A stretch of 64,000 nucleotides of DNA from Spirosoma validum (GCF_014699035.1 NZ_JACXAA010000006.1:62001-126000), one strand, 5' to 3'; positions 1 through 8,791 are shown, counted from the stretch's first letter. Notes: generated from the letters alone by a model not told the origin. A program made the numbers and translations.

Positions 1-99
1 AACATCAGCGCAGCTGTATTTGATCGCAACGGCTACTTATATCACGGTAAAGTTAAAGCACTGGCCGATGCAGCCCGCGAGGGTGGCCTTAAGTTCTAA
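1..99 (+). CDS. rplR: 50S ribosomal protein L18 (C-terminal end, partial)
   Basis: The window opens inside this gene, and only the last 32 codons before TAA are present. The readable tail ([20 protein letters not shown], then EGGLKF) matches the conserved C-terminus of L18, the 5S rRNA-binding protein of the large subunit. It sits directly upstream of rpsE, as in the standard spc operon order. The upstream part lies outside the window. Confidence 0.93.
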   Translation, partial: NISAAVFDRNGYLYHGKVKALADAAREGGLKF

Positions 100-102
100 G
101 CA

Positions 103-621
103 ATGAACATCAATTCAGCAAGACCGACAAAATTCAACGAAGCCGACCTGAAGGAAAAGGTTGTTGCCATCAACCGCGTAGCGAAGGTGGTAAAAGGTGG
201 TCGCCGATTTAGTTTCTCGGCGATTGTCGTCGTCGGCGATGGTAATGGTGTCGTTGGTTACGGATTGGGCAAAGCCAATGAAGTAACGGACGCAATTGCC
301 AAAGGGGTAGAAGACGCAAAGAAGAATCTGGTACAGGTTCCACTTTTGAAACGTACGGTTCCTCACGAAATGGAAGGTAAATTCAGTGGTGGCTTCGTCC
401 TGCTAAAGCCAGCCGCTCCCGGTACGGGAGTTATCGCTGGTGGTGCTATGCGGGCCGTGCTTGAATCGGCAGGCATACATGATATCCTTGCGAAATCAAA
501 GGGCTCGTCGAATCCACACAACGTAGTAAAAGCAACGCTTGATGCTTTGTTGAAAATGCGTTTACCGCATCAGGTTGCATTCCAGCGCCAGGTGAGTTTA
601 GCGAAAGTATTTAACGGTTAA
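103..621 (+). CDS. rpsE: 30S ribosomal protein S5
   Basis: S5 is a small-subunit protein involved in decoding accuracy and mRNA entry. The 172-residue product has the N-terminal double-stranded-RNA-binding-like domain (roughly residues 16-80, with [18 protein letters not shown] and [11 protein letters not shown]) and the C-terminal domain with the glycine-rich [19 protein letters not shown] segment near residues 100-118. Length is normal for the family. The ATG lies 3 nt after the rplR stop, so the genes are probably translationally coupled within the spc operon. Confidence 0.97.
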   Translation: MNINSARPTKFNEADLKEKVVAINRVAKVVKGGRRFSFSAIVVVGDGNGVVGYGLGKANEVTDAIAKGVEDAKKNLVQVPLLKRTVPHEMEGKFSGGFVLLKPAAPGTGVIAGGAMRAVLESAGIHDILAKSKGSSNPHNVVKATLDALLKMRLPHQVAFQRQVSLAKVFNG

Positions 622-640
622 TCTAAAAGGAGCAATAGAC

Positions 641-820
641 ATGGCACGAGTACGTATTACGCAGGTCAGCAGCACTATTAAGCGGCCGTTATCACAAAAA
701 AACGCGATAAAGTCGTTAGGCTTAGGTAAAATCAACCGTAGCGTCGAACTTGAATACAATGATGCTTTGAAGGGTGCAATCAATAAGGTGCAGCACCTAG
801 TGAAAGTTGAAGAAATTTAG
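641..820 (+). CDS. rpmD: 50S ribosomal protein L30
   Basis: This 59-residue protein (MARVRITQVSSTIKRPLSQK...) has the L30 pattern: an N-terminal strand, the K-x(3-6)-TL/AIKSLGLGKIN segment and a final helix ending VKVEEI. L30 is a non-essential large-subunit protein near the 5S rRNA. It starts 19 nt after rpsE, preceded by AAAAGGAG, a Shine-Dalgarno-like run that is uncommon for this phylum. It lies in its normal spc position between S5 and L15. Confidence 0.95.
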   Translation: MARVRITQVSSTIKRPLSQKNAIKSLGLGKINRSVELEYNDALKGAINKVQHLVKVEEI

Positions 821-828
821 TACCTTTG
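821..828 (+). promoter_or_regulatory. Candidate internal promoter -7 element (TACCTTTG)
   Basis: TACCTTTG is an exact match to the Bacteroidota -7 consensus TAnnTTTG, placed right after the rpmD stop and about 87 nt before the rplO ATG. No convincing -33 TTTG lies 19-21 nt upstream, so activity is uncertain. If active, it would let rplO-secY and downstream genes be transcribed separately from the spc operon head. Confidence 0.4.
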
Positions 829-829
829 C

Positions 830-894
830 GATTCTTTTGGTTTTCAGGCTTTTCTGACCGTATGGTTGAATGGTGCCGAAAGACCAAAAGAATC
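830..894 (+). repeat. Perfect 12-bp inverted repeat in the rplO leader
   Basis: The arms GATTCTTTTGGT (830-841) and ACCAAAAGAATC (883-894) are perfectly complementary and separated by 41 nt. They occupy most of the 94-nt rpmD-rplO gap, immediately after the TACCTTTG element and about 20 nt before the rplO start. The right arm is not followed by a continuous T tract (ATCTTTTTATC), so a leader structure is as likely as a terminator. Confidence 0.6.
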
Positions 895-914
895 ATCTTT
901 TTATCAATATACCA

Positions 915-1391
915 ATGAATTTAAGCAACCTTAGACCGGCAAAAGGTTCCGTCAGAGAGCGCAAGCGAGTCGGACGCGGGCAGGGATCAGGCATGGGCGG
1001 AACGTCTACGCGTGGTCACAAAGGAGCGCAATCGCGCTCAGGTTATAGTCGTAAGTTACACTTCGAAGGTGGTCAGATGCCTCTGCAGCGCCGTGTACCG
1101 AAGTTTGGCTTCAAGAATATTAACCGCGTCGAGTATAAACCCCTCAATCTGGATAGTATCCAGGCCTTAGTTGACGAAACAAAAGCAACTGTAGTTGACA
1201 TAGACTTCATGCTTCAGCATGGCTTAGTTAGCAAGAAAGATCTTGTTAAGGTCTTGAGTCGTGGCGAACTGACAGTTGCCGTTGAAATTCACGCCCATGC
1301 TTTCTCGGCTAGCGCCAAAGAAGCGATCGAAAAAGCAGGCGGGAAGGCCATTGTGCCAGCAAAAGAAGCGAACGAGGAAGCAACAAATTAA
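915..1391 (+). CDS. rplO: 50S ribosomal protein L15
   Basis: L15 is a large-subunit assembly protein. The product (158 residues) begins MNLSNLRPAKGSVRERKRVG and has the glycine-rich GRGQGSGMGGTSTRGHKGAQ segment and the C-terminal helical domain. An in-frame extension to 870 is possible, but MNLSNLRPA is the conserved L15 N-terminus, so 915 is chosen. The lysine/glutamate-rich tail (AKEANEEATN) is a short family-variable extension. The gene is followed 31 nt later by secY. Confidence 0.96.
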   Translation: MNLSNLRPAKGSVRERKRVGRGQGSGMGGTSTRGHKGAQSRSGYSRKLHFEGGQMPLQRRVPKFGFKNINRVEYKPLNLDSIQALVDETKATVVDIDFMLQHGLVSKKDLVKVLSRGELTVAVEIHAHAFSASAKEAIEKAGGKAIVPAKEANEEATN

Positions 1392-1422
1392 GTTGTAGCA
1401 CGGCAACAGCCGACCTACTTTT

Positions 1423-2742
1423 ATGAACCGACTCATCACCACGTTTAAAAATATTTTTGCAATTGACGAGTTGCGGAGTCGAATCCTCAACACGCTGTTG
1501 TTCATTACGGCGTTTCGTCTTGGTTCAGCAATTGTGCTACCGGGCGTTGACCCCCAGAAACTGAATTTAAATCCGCAAGGATTGCTCGGTTTATTGGACA
1601 CCTTTTTGGGTGGTGCGTTCAGTAAGGCTTCGATTTTTGCGCTGGGCATCATGCCATATATTTCGGCATCGATTGCTATTCAGTTACTTACCTTAGCTCT
1701 TCCTTACTTCCAGAAAATGCAGAAGGAAGGTGAGTCAGGACGTAAACGATTGAATCAAATTACGCGAGTACTTACGATTGGCGTAACAGCTGTACAAGCT
1801 ATTACGTATGTTCGGACAACAATTCCGGCTGAAGCGCTGCTAATTGATCGTGGTTTATTCACGATTTCGTCGTTGTTTGTCCTAACTGCAGGCACTATTT
1901 TCTGTATGTGGTTGGGGGAACGTATTACGGATAAAGGCATTGGAAATGGTATCTCCATGATTATCATGATCGGGATTGTATCACGTCTTCCTGGTGCAAT
2001 TATTGGCGAGCAACAATCAAGAGGTTCGGGTGGTATTCTAATTTTTGTTCTGGAATTAGTGGCCCTATATTTCGTTGTTATGGGTGCCGTAGTGTTGACT
2101 CAGGCTGTTCGTCGGATTCCGATTCAATATGCAAAGCAAGTCATCGGTAATAAAGTTGTGGGTGGACAACGTCAATATTTGCCACTAAAGTTGAATGCAG
2201 CAGGTGTTATGCCAATTATTTTTGCGCAGGCTCTGATGTTCATCCCAACGTATGTAGCAGGTTTGTTCTCAGAGAAAAGTGATTTTGCAGCTAGTGTGCA
2301 AAACGCTTTTCAGAGCTATACGACATGGCAGTATAACGTCTTGTTTGGTTTATTGATTATCATCTTCACGTTCTTCTATACAGCTATCTCCGTTAACCCG
2401 GTGCAGATTGCTGACGATATGAAACGTAGCGGTGGTTTCATTCCAGGTGTTAAACCAGGTATCCAGACGTCCGAATACATTGGTACTGTTCTTGACCGCA
2501 TTACATTACCTGGCGCTGTTATGTTGGCTATCGTAGCAATTTTGCCAGCTATTGCTAATTTACTGGGTATGACCAGCGGTTTCGCACAGTTCTTCGGGGG
2601 TACCTCGTTGTTGATTATGGTTGGTGTAGTACTTGATACGCTTCAGCAAGTAGAAAGTTACCTGCTTATGCGCCGATACGAAGGTCTGATGAAATCAGGT
2701 CGAGTACAGGGGCGGACAAGTAGCGAGACTGTAGCAGCTTAA
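1423..2742 (+). CDS. secY: Protein translocase subunit SecY
   Basis: SecY is the membrane channel subunit of the Sec translocon, exporting and inserting proteins with SecE, SecG and SecA. The 439-residue product has the ten-helix SecY layout. It includes the SAIVLPGVDP plug-proximal region near residue 30, GIMPYISASIAIQLL at the end of TM2 and GIGNGISMIIMIGI in TM4. The cytoplasmic loop ADDMKRSGGFIPGVKPG (around 330-345), which contacts the ribosome and SecA, is also present. Its position after rplO is conserved across bacteria. Confidence 0.97.
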   Translation: MNRLITTFKNIFAIDELRSRILNTLLFITAFRLGSAIVLPGVDPQKLNLNPQGLLGLLDTFLGGAFSKASIFALGIMPYISASIAIQLLTLALPYFQKMQKEGESGRKRLNQITRVLTIGVTAVQAITYVRTTIPAEALLIDRGLFTISSLFVLTAGTIFCMWLGERITDKGIGNGISMIIMIGIVSRLPGAIIGEQQSRGSGGILIFVLELVALYFVVMGAVVLTQAVRRIPIQYAKQVIGNKVVGGQRQYLPLKLNAAGVMPIIFAQALMFIPTYVAGLFSEKSDFAASVQNAFQSYTTWQYNVLFGLLIIIFTFFYTAISVNPVQIADDMKRSGGFIPGVKPGIQTSEYIGTVLDRITLPGAVMLAIVAILPAIANLLGMTSGFAQFFGGTSLLIMVGVVLDTLQQVESYLLMRRYEGLMKSGRVQGRTSSETVAA

Positions 2743-2747
2743 TTGCA

Positions 2748-3587
2748 ATGGCCAGTTCTGACAAAAAGGATAAGATGATTTTTTATCGGAGCGACGAAGA
2801 AATCGCTCTGATAAAAGTCAGTGCACAGGTTTTGGGGAAAGCCCATGCTGAAGTAGCGAAACTTATCCGACCCGGCGTTACCACCAAGGAACTGGATGCT
2901 GTTGCTGAAACGTTTATCAAAGATAGCGGTGGTGTTCCATCATTCTTAGGGTATAATAAGTTTCCGGCTTCGCTCTGTATTTCCGTTAACGATGTAGTGG
3001 TTCATGGCTTTCCTAGTCGCTATGAACTTCGTGATGGTGATATTATTTCAATTGACTGCGGTGTTAAGTTGAATGGCTATCATAGTGATAGTGCCTATAC
3101 GTATCCCGTTGGCGATGTTAATCCAGCTGTTCGTCGGCTCTTAGCTCGCACTAAAGAGTCTCTTTATATTGGTTTGGAAAAGGCGATTGAAGGGAATCGA
3201 GTTGGTGATATTGGCTATGCCATTCAGACCTATACTGAGAAATTCGGTTATTCAGTTGTTCGGGAATTAGTAGGTCACGGCGTTGGTCAGGATTTGCATG
3301 AAGCTCCCGAAGTACCAAACTACGGTAAACGAGGTCAAGGCCCTAAATTACGTGAAGGAATGATACTGGCGATTGAGCCAATGATCAATTTTGGTAAAAA
3401 AGGTGTTGTGCAAGAACGTGATGGTTGGACAATACGGACAGTGGATCGTAAGCCTTCCGCTCACTTTGAACATACAGTGGCCGTACGAAAAGGGAAGCCC
3501 GAGATTCTGACAACCTTTGAATACATTGAGGCAGTCACCGCGAATACAAGCCTGATGGTTGAAAAACAGGAACTGATGGCGGCTTAA
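2748..3587 (+). CDS. map: Methionine aminopeptidase, type I
   Basis: This enzyme removes the initiator methionine from nascent proteins and is a metal-dependent pita-bread-fold enzyme. The five metal ligands are visible as D103 (SIDCG), D114 (GYHSDSA), H177 (VGHGVGQDLHEAPEVPNYG), E210 (LAIEPMINFG) and E241 (HFEHTVAV). The 279-residue length is slightly above the E. coli enzyme, owing to short additions at both ends. It lies 5 nt after secY and 6 nt before infA, a common secY-map-infA arrangement. Confidence 0.96.
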   Translation: MASSDKKDKMIFYRSDEEIALIKVSAQVLGKAHAEVAKLIRPGVTTKELDAVAETFIKDSGGVPSFLGYNKFPASLCISVNDVVVHGFPSRYELRDGDIISIDCGVKLNGYHSDSAYTYPVGDVNPAVRRLLARTKESLYIGLEKAIEGNRVGDIGYAIQTYTEKFGYSVVRELVGHGVGQDLHEAPEVPNYGKRGQGPKLREGMILAIEPMINFGKKGVVQERDGWTIRTVDRKPSAHFEHTVAVRKGKPEILTTFEYIEAVTANTSLMVEKQELMAA

Positions 3588-3593
3588 AGCAAC

Positions 3594-3812
3594 ATGGCAA
3601 AACAGAATTCTATAGAACAGGACGGTGTGATTTTGGAGGCATTATCGAATGCAATGTTTCGGGTCGAGTTGGCCAACAAGCATGAAGTAATTGCTCACAT
3701 CTCCGGCAAAATGCGGATGAATTACATCAAGATTTTGCCAGGTGATCGCGTGAAATTGGAAATGTCGCCTTATGATTTGAGTAAGGCTCGAATTGTGTAT
3801 CGATACAAATAA
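3594..3812 (+). CDS. infA: Translation initiation factor IF-1
   Basis: IF-1 occupies the A site of the 30S subunit during initiation. The 72-residue product is a single OB-fold domain with the family signature spread along it: [35 protein letters not shown] and the final RIVYRYK. Length is exactly typical. It starts 6 nt after map and is followed by a palindromic gap and then rpmJ. Confidence 0.97.
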   Translation: MAKQNSIEQDGVILEALSNAMFRVELANKHEVIAHISGKMRMNYIKILPGDRVKLEMSPYDLSKARIVYRYK

Positions 3813-3877
3813 GTTTATAGCTTGTGATTTATGAATTAGAGTTTCAAGGCTCATAACTCCAGATCACTACTATAAAC
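3813..3877 (+). repeat. Imperfect palindrome in the infA-rpmJ gap
   Basis: The segment starts GTTTATAGCTTGTGATTTATGA and ends CAGATCACTACTATAAAC. The outer GTTTATAG/CTATAAAC arms are perfect, and the inner GTGAT...ATCAC and CATAA segments extend the pairing with mismatches. It fills nearly the whole gap, has no T tract, and lies inside an operon that must be read through. It is therefore not a normal terminator. Confidence 0.55.
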
Positions 3878-3894
3878 TGCAAACTTTTAAGAAC

Positions 3895-4011
3895 ATGAAA
3901 GTTAAAGCATCCGTCAAAAAGCGCAGCGAAGACTGCAAGATAATCCGTCGGAAAGGGAAACTGTACGTGATTAACAAAAAGAATCCCCGTTACAAACAAA
4001 GACAAGGTTAA
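3895..4011 (+). CDS. rpmJ: 50S ribosomal protein L36, zinc-free form
   Basis: The 38-residue product ([20 protein letters not shown], then [18 protein letters not shown]) is L36, the smallest large-subunit protein. The zinc-binding form carries Cys11, Cys14, Cys27 and His33. Here these are Ser11, Cys14, Asn27 and Tyr33, so three of four ligands are gone and zinc binding is not expected. Its stop is 2 nt before the rpsM ATG, indicating coupling. Confidence 0.95.
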   Translation: MKVKASVKKRSEDCKIIRRKGKLYVINKKNPRYKQRQG

Positions 4012-4013
4012 GT

Positions 4014-4391
4014 ATGGCACGTATTGCAGGTGTTGATATTCCAGATAAGAAGCGTGGTGAAATCGCGCTGACATACATTTATGGCATTGGCCGTAGTCGT
4101 GCTAAAAAAATCCTGACTGACGCTGGTATCAGTGTTGATAAGAAAGCCAGCGAATGGTCGGACGACGAAGCGAGTGCTGTACGTAACGCTATCTCCAACG
4201 AATATAAAGTGGAAGGCCAACTGCGTTCTGAAGTTCAGTTGAGCATCAAACGCTTAATGGATATCGGTTGCTATCGGGGTCTACGTCACCGGAAAGGCTT
4301 ACCGGTTCGTGGTCAACATACGAAAAATAACTCTCGTACCCGAAAAGGTAAACGTAAGACAGTTGCTAACAAGAAGAAAGTAACGAAATAA
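4014..4391 (+). CDS. rpsM: 30S ribosomal protein S13
   Basis: S13 sits in the head of the small subunit and contacts the P-site tRNA and bridge B1. The 125-residue product has the N-terminal [20 protein letters not shown], the helix-two-turn-helix [32 protein letters not shown] and the basic tail [17 protein letters not shown]. Length and order after rpmJ are standard for the alpha operon. Confidence 0.97.
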   Translation: MARIAGVDIPDKKRGEIALTYIYGIGRSRAKKILTDAGISVDKKASEWSDDEASAVRNAISNEYKVEGQLRSEVQLSIKRLMDIGCYRGLRHRKGLPVRGQHTKNNSRTRKGKRKTVANKKKVTK

Positions 4392-4490
4392 TTAATCGGT
4401 CGCTCATCGTCATACGTAGCATTTGTGGTCATTTAATAATTAAGTGGCAAGTAATGAAAACGATGACACATTGACGATTACCTACAAACA

Positions 4491-4886
4491 ATGGCTCAAG
4501 CAAAACGCAAAGACAAAGCGAAAAAGCGGGTGGTAATTGTTGAACCCGTTGGCCAAGTGCACATTCGGGCTACGTTCAACAACATCATCATTTCGATTAC
4601 CAACATGAACGGCCAGGTTATTTCCTGGGCATCGGCCGGTAAAATGGGCTTCCGTGGCTCTAAGAAAAACACGCCGTATGCTGCACAAACTGCCGCTCAA
4701 AACTGTGCTACCGTTGCCCATGATCTGGGAATGCGTAAAGCAGAAGTGTTTGTGAAAGGTCCAGGGTCAGGCCGTGAGTCGGCGATCCGTACCATTCAGA
4801 ACTCAGGTATCGAAGTAACTACGATTCGTGATATTACCCCGCTGCCACACAATGGATGTCGGCCGCCAAAACGTCGTCGCGTATAA
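4491..4886 (+). CDS. rpsK: 30S ribosomal protein S11
   Basis: S11 lies on the platform of the 30S subunit near the mRNA exit. The 131-residue product has the diagnostic [53 protein letters not shown] and the C-terminal [16 protein letters not shown] 99-nt gap with a weak imperfect inverted repeat separates it from rpsM, unusually long for this operon. Confidence 0.97.
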   Translation: MAQAKRKDKAKKRVVIVEPVGQVHIRATFNNIIISITNMNGQVISWASAGKMGFRGSKKNTPYAAQTAAQNCATVAHDLGMRKAEVFVKGPGSGRESAIRTIQNSGIEVTTIRDITPLPHNGCRPPKRRRV

Positions 4887-4964
4887 CTACGGATGACATG
4901 AATAGGGTCAGGCGACATTTGGTTGTGTCTGGTCAATGTTTCACAATTATTCATTCATTGAAGA

Positions 4965-5570
4965 ATGGCACGTTACACAGGGCCAAAAGCCAAAATTTCG
5001 CGTAAGTTCGGCGAACCCATTATGGGGCCGAGCAAGGCGCTTCAAAAGAAGAATTACGGACCGGGTATGCACGGTCGGGGTCGCAAGCGGAAACAGTCCG
5101 AATATGCGCTTCAATTGCTGGAAAAGCAGAAAGTAAAATACACCTACGGTATCCTGGAACGTCAGTTCCGCGCGCTGTTCCACCGGGCACAGGTTCGCGA
5201 AGGTATTACGGGTGAAAACCTGCTCAAATTGTGCGAAGCCCGCCTTGATAACACAGTTTATCGTTTAGGCATCGCTACGTCGCGCCGGGCTGCCCGTCAG
5301 CTGGTCTCGCACAAGCACATCATCGTAGATGGTGAAGTAGTTAACATTCCTTCATATTCATTGAAACCAGGTCAGTTGATCGGCGTTCGGGAGAAATCTA
5401 AATCGTTGGAAGCTGTTACGACAAGTGTAGCTGCTCGTAACACGAAACGTTATAACTGGGTTGAATGGGACGCACAGCAATTAACAGGTAAGTTTATTAG
5501 CTATCCTGAGCGTGATCAAATCCCGGAAAATTTCAACGAGCAGGCCATCGTCGAATTATATTCGAAATAA
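4965..5570 (+). CDS. rpsD: 30S ribosomal protein S4
   Basis: S4 is a primary 16S rRNA-binding assembly protein and, in many bacteria, a translational repressor of the alpha operon. The 201-residue product shows [17 protein letters not shown], the YG(I)[12 protein letters not shown] region and the S4 RNA-binding domain around residues 90-155 ([20 protein letters not shown], then [20 protein letters not shown]). The N-terminal zinc cysteines of the C+ form are absent, so this is a C-minus S4. It is followed by a 184-nt structured gap before rpoA. Confidence 0.97.
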   Translation: MARYTGPKAKISRKFGEPIMGPSKALQKKNYGPGMHGRGRKRKQSEYALQLLEKQKVKYTYGILERQFRALFHRAQVREGITGENLLKLCEARLDNTVYRLGIATSRRAARQLVSHKHIIVDGEVVNIPSYSLKPGQLIGVREKSKSLEAVTTSVAARNTKRYNWVEWDAQQLTGKFISYPERDQIPENFNEQAIVELYSK

Positions 5571-5575
5571 TCGTA

Positions 5576-5703
5576 CTGGCAGAAGTTATTTTAGTTCTGC
5601 CAGATTTATATACTTTATGGTTTACAGTTGATTGGTTTTCTGGTGAAAGCTGGTCGGTTGATCCAAATAATACCGAAAACCGAAGCACTGAAAACTGTAA
5701 ACC
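5576..5703 (+). repeat. Two consecutive inverted repeats in the rpsD-rpoA gap
   Basis: The first is a perfect 9-bp hairpin, CTGGCAGAA (5576-5584) and TTCTGCCAG (5595-5603). It is followed by ATTTATA rather than a clear T run. The second is larger and imperfect. Its left arm, 5619-5640, contains GGTTTACAGTT and GGTTTTC, and its right arm, 5675-5703, contains GAAAACC and AACTGTAAACC. They fill most of the gap, so partial termination, RNA processing or an inserted palindromic element are all possible. Confidence 0.6.
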
Positions 5704-5754
5704 TAATTTCAGTCTTCACGCCAAGGCAGAGAACTGCTTTAAAATACGAAACGT

Positions 5755-6744
5755 ATGTCAATTTTAGCGTTCCAAATGCCCGACAAAGTCGTAGTGGAGA
5801 AAGCTGACGACTTTCACGGGGTGTTTGAATTCAAACCCCTTGAAAAAGGATACGGTGTAACTATCGGTAATGCGTTACGTCGCATTTTACTGTCATCGCT
5901 GGAAGGATACGCCATTACGAGCGTAAAATTTCCCGGTGTTTTACACGAGTTTTCTTCGATCGAGGGCGTTGTTGAAGACGTGACAGAGATCATCTTGAAC
6001 CTGAAAATGGTTCGATTCAAGAAGATCAATGACATGGTCGACAACAAGATCACCGTCAATATCAAGAAGCAATCAGTTTTAAAAGCTGGTGATATATCTA
6101 AATTTTCGCCGTCGTTCGAGGTGTTAAATCCTGAATTGGAAATTTGCCATATCGACGATACGCGGGATTTGGAAATGGAAATTTTCGTGGAAAAAGGTCG
6201 TGGATATGTTCCGGCTGACGAACCACGCGTTAATGAATTACCGTTTGGCCATATCCCAATCGATGCGATCTACACGCCAATTAAAAACGTGAAGTATAGC
6301 GTCGAAAATACTCGGGTTGAGCAGAAAACAGACTTTGAGCGCCTTTTATTAGATATTGAGACGGATGGTTCCATTCATCCGGAAGAAGCGTTAAAAGGCG
6401 CAGCTTACATTCTAATTCAGCACTTCATGCTGTTTTCAGACCAGACAATGACGTTTGAGACGGCAAAACCGGAAGAGGAAAACGTAGTGGATGAAGAAGT
6501 ACTGCATATGCGGAAACTTCTGAAAACATCGCTGGCTGACCTCGATCTGTCAGTACGTGCTTATAACTGTCTTAAGTCGGCCGATGTACGTACGTTGGGT
6601 GACCTCGTTCGGTTGGAGATTTCGGATATGATGAAGTTCCGCAACTTCGGTAAGAAGTCTTTGACGGAACTCGAGCAGCTAGTTGCAGAGAAGAATCTGA
6701 CGTTCGGTATGGACGTCGCCAAGTACAGATTAGACGAAGATTAA
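5755..6744 (+). CDS. rpoA: DNA-directed RNA polymerase subunit alpha
   Basis: The alpha subunit dimerises to nucleate RNA polymerase assembly, and its C-terminal domain binds upstream DNA and activators. The 329-residue product has the N-terminal domain with [20 protein letters not shown] near residues 33-52 and PVDDEV-like [18 protein letters not shown]. The alpha-CTD (about 250-325) shows [20 protein letters not shown] and [19 protein letters not shown]. Length is normal. It is the penultimate gene of the alpha operon, before rplQ. Confidence 0.97.
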   Translation: MSILAFQMPDKVVVEKADDFHGVFEFKPLEKGYGVTIGNALRRILLSSLEGYAITSVKFPGVLHEFSSIEGVVEDVTEIILNLKMVRFKKINDMVDNKITVNIKKQSVLKAGDISKFSPSFEVLNPELEICHIDDTRDLEMEIFVEKGRGYVPADEPRVNELPFGHIPIDAIYTPIKNVKYSVENTRVEQKTDFERLLLDIETDGSIHPEEALKGAAYILIQHFMLFSDQTMTFETAKPEEENVVDEEVLHMRKLLKTSLADLDLSVRAYNCLKSADVRTLGDLVRLEISDMMKFRNFGKKSLTELEQLVAEKNLTFGMDVAKYRLDED

Positions 6745-6758
6745 GATTTGGGCTTAGC

Positions 6759-6812
6759 GCTTAGGGCATCGGGTTTATTATAGCCTTAGGCCCTTTGCCC
6801 AATGCCCTAAGC
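6759..6812 (+). repeat. Inverted repeat between rpoA and rplQ
   Basis: The perfect 11-bp arms GCTTAGGGCAT (6759-6769) and ATGCCCTAAGC (6802-6812) flank a loop that itself carries related words (CCTTAGGCCC, TTTGCCC). The gap is 78 nt and almost entirely this element. Its vocabulary (runs of GGGC/GCCC and TTAGG/CCTAA) resembles mobile palindromic spacer elements more than a terminator, and rplQ must be transcribed through it. Confidence 0.65.
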
Positions 6813-6822
6813 CAAGATAAAA

Positions 6823-7593
6823 ATGAGACACGGTAAAAAAGATAATCACTTAAGCCGGACACATTCGCACCGCGAAGCGATGTTACAAAACCTGGCAACG
6901 TCGCTGATTATGCACAAGCGTATCGAGACGACGGTTGCAAAAGCGAAAGAACTTCGCAAGTTCGTGGAGCCGATTTTAACACGTGCTAAAGATGACTCGT
7001 ATCAGAATCGTCGGGTTGTATTTCAATCACTGAATAACAAAGAGACAATTAAGGAATTATTCGGTGCTGTAGCCGATAAGATCGCCAGCCGTCCAGGTGG
7101 ATACACACGTATCATTAAATTGGGTAACCGCCAGGGTGATAATGCTGATACTTGCCTGATCGAGTTGGTTGATTTCAACGAACTACTCATCGCTGCCGCA
7201 ACTGAAAAAGCAACTGCTACGACTAAAACACGTCGGAGTCGCAGAGGTAGCGGTCCACGTCAAGCCTCGGAAACTCCTGCGGCAACAGTTCAGGAAACAG
7301 CTCCTGTTGCGGAAGAGACTTCCACAGTAGAAAAAACGGGTGACGATTTGACGAAGATCGAAGGAATAGGTCCGAAAATTGCTGAGTTGTTGAATAACGC
7401 TGGTATTACTACCTTTGCCGAGTTAGCCGATGCTCAGGACGAGACCATTCAGCAGGCTTTAGCTGAGGCAGGCCCCCGATTTAACCTACATGATGCAACG
7501 ACCTGGAATGAACAGGCATCGCTGGCCCGTGATGGCAAGTTGGATGAACTGAAGGAGTTACAGGATCGTTTAAAAGGTGGTAAAGAAGAATAA
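6823..7593 (+). CDS. rplQ: 50S ribosomal protein L17 with C-terminal helix-hairpin-helix extension
   Basis: Residues 1-125 or so are canonical L17: [20 protein letters not shown], then [15 protein letters not shown] and [21 protein letters not shown]17 is normally about 115-130 residues, but this product has 256. The extra part is a basic, then acidic, Ala/Thr/Glu-rich linker (about 128-175). After it comes a helix-hairpin-helix-like domain with [20 protein letters not shown] near 180-199, TTFAELADA and a helical tail ending LKGGKEE. The domain resembles the DUF4332/HhH-type modules seen on other Bacteroidota proteins. Its ribosomal role is unknown. The gene closes the alpha operon and is followed by a terminator. 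Confidence 0.95.
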   Translation: MRHGKKDNHLSRTHSHREAMLQNLATSLIMHKRIETTVAKAKELRKFVEPILTRAKDDSYQNRRVVFQSLNNKETIKELFGAVADKIASRPGGYTRIIKLGNRQGDNADTCLIELVDFNELLIAAATEKATATTKTRRSRRGSGPRQASETPAATVQETAPVAEETSTVEKTGDDLTKIEGIGPKIAELLNNAGITTFAELADAQDETIQQALAEAGPRFNLHDATTWNEQASLARDGKLDELKELQDRLKGGKEE

Positions 7594-7625
7594 CGGAGTG
7601 ACTTACAAACACGTCATATAGAAAT

Positions 7626-7656
7626 GGGTTAACCGCGATGGTTAGCCCTTTTTTTT
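7626..7656 (+). terminator. Rho-independent terminator of the ribosomal/rpoA operon
   Basis: The stem GGGTTAACC (7626-7634) pairs with GGTTAGCCC (7640-7648) through nine pairs including one G-U. The loop has five nt, and eight consecutive T follow. It lies 33 nt after the rplQ stop and before carA. Confidence 0.9.
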
Positions 7657-7685
7657 AGTCTTTTAAGGCCCAAACGAACGCATAA

Positions 7686-8789
7686 ATGAAACATACGCAG
7701 CAACCTGAAGCATTATTGGTTTTACAGGATGGAACTGTATATCGTGGTCTGGCACTTGGTAAAATTGGAACCGCTGGCGGTGAGATTTGCTTTAATACCG
7801 GCATGACCGGCTACCAGGAAATCTATACTGACCCTTCTTATTACGGTCAGGTGATCATTAATACGACTTCGCATATCGGAAATTATGGAGTTCTAAATAA
7901 TGCAGAACAAGAGTCAAGCGGAGTGAAAATCCGGGGAATGGTCTGCAATTTTTTCTCCAATATTCATTCTCGTTATACGGCCGATGGTTCTTTACAGGAT
8001 TACTTTGAGCGCGCCAACATTGTAGGAATACATGGTGTGGATACGCGGCAGTTAGTACGCTATATTCGCTCCAAGGGTGTAATGAACTGCATTATCTCTT
8101 CTGAGATTCTGGATCCGGCTGTCCTGTTGGCAGAGTTAAATAAAGTGCCCGATATGGCTGGACTGGAATTGTCTTCGGAAGTTTGCACCCAGGAAGCGTA
8201 TGAGGAAGGCGATCCGGAAGCTAAGCTGCGCGTGGCTGTACTGGACTTAGGCGTAAAACGGAGTATTATCAGCAACTTTAACGAACGAGGTGTTTTCTGC
8301 AAAGTTTTCCCTGCCCGAACTCCTCACTCCGAATTAGCCTCATGGAAACCTAATGGTTATTTTATTGCGAATGGTCCCGGTGATCCAGCGGCAATGCCCT
8401 ACGCTGTTGAAACAGTGAAGCAGGCATTGGATACGGAAAAACCTTTATTCGGAATTTGCTTAGGCCATCAGATTTTGTCACTAGCCAGCGGCATTTCAAC
8501 CTATAAAATGCATAACGGCCATCGGGGCTTAAACCATCCCGTCAAGAATCTGATTACGGGCCATTGTGAAGTTACTTCGCAAAATCATGGCTTTGCGGTG
8601 AAAGCTGACGAAGTTATGGACCACGCTAACGTCGAACTAACCCATATTAATCTAAATGATAAAACGATTGAAGGTATTCGTCGGAAAGACAAACCAGCGT
8701 TTTCGGTTCAATATCACCCAGAATCGTCACCTGGTCCGCATGATTCACGGTATTTATTCGATCAGTTTGTAGGAATGATGAACGAGTAA
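7686..8789 (+). CDS. carA: Carbamoyl-phosphate synthase small (glutamine amidotransferase) subunit
   Basis: CarA hydrolyses glutamine and channels ammonia to CarB for carbamoyl phosphate, feeding pyrimidine and arginine synthesis. The 367-residue product has the CarA N-domain (GEICFNTGMTGYQEIYTDPS, GVDTRQLVRYIRSKG). Its class I amidotransferase domain carries the nucleophile Cys258 in FGICLGHQ and the His344/Glu346 pair in QYHPESSPG. No carB is nearby, so the large subunit must be elsewhere. It stands alone between two terminators. Confidence 0.96.
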   Translation: MKHTQQPEALLVLQDGTVYRGLALGKIGTAGGEICFNTGMTGYQEIYTDPSYYGQVIINTTSHIGNYGVLNNAEQESSGVKIRGMVCNFFSNIHSRYTADGSLQDYFERANIVGIHGVDTRQLVRYIRSKGVMNCIISSEILDPAVLLAELNKVPDMAGLELSSEVCTQEAYEEGDPEAKLRVAVLDLGVKRSIISNFNERGVFCKVFPARTPHSELASWKPNGYFIANGPGDPAAMPYAVETVKQALDTEKPLFGICLGHQILSLASGISTYKMHNGHRGLNHPVKNLITGHCEVTSQNHGFAVKADEVMDHANVELTHINLNDKTIEGIRRKDKPAFSVQYHPESSPGPHDSRYLFDQFVGMMNE

Positions 8790-8791
8790 AC

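Noticed and set aside
870-914. 15-residue N-terminal extension of L15.
   Set aside because: It overlaps the leader hairpin and precedes the conserved L15 N-terminus MNLSNLRPA.
1224-1652. 142-codon minus-strand ORF across rplO and secY.
   Set aside because: Antisense to two conserved genes, with no motif.
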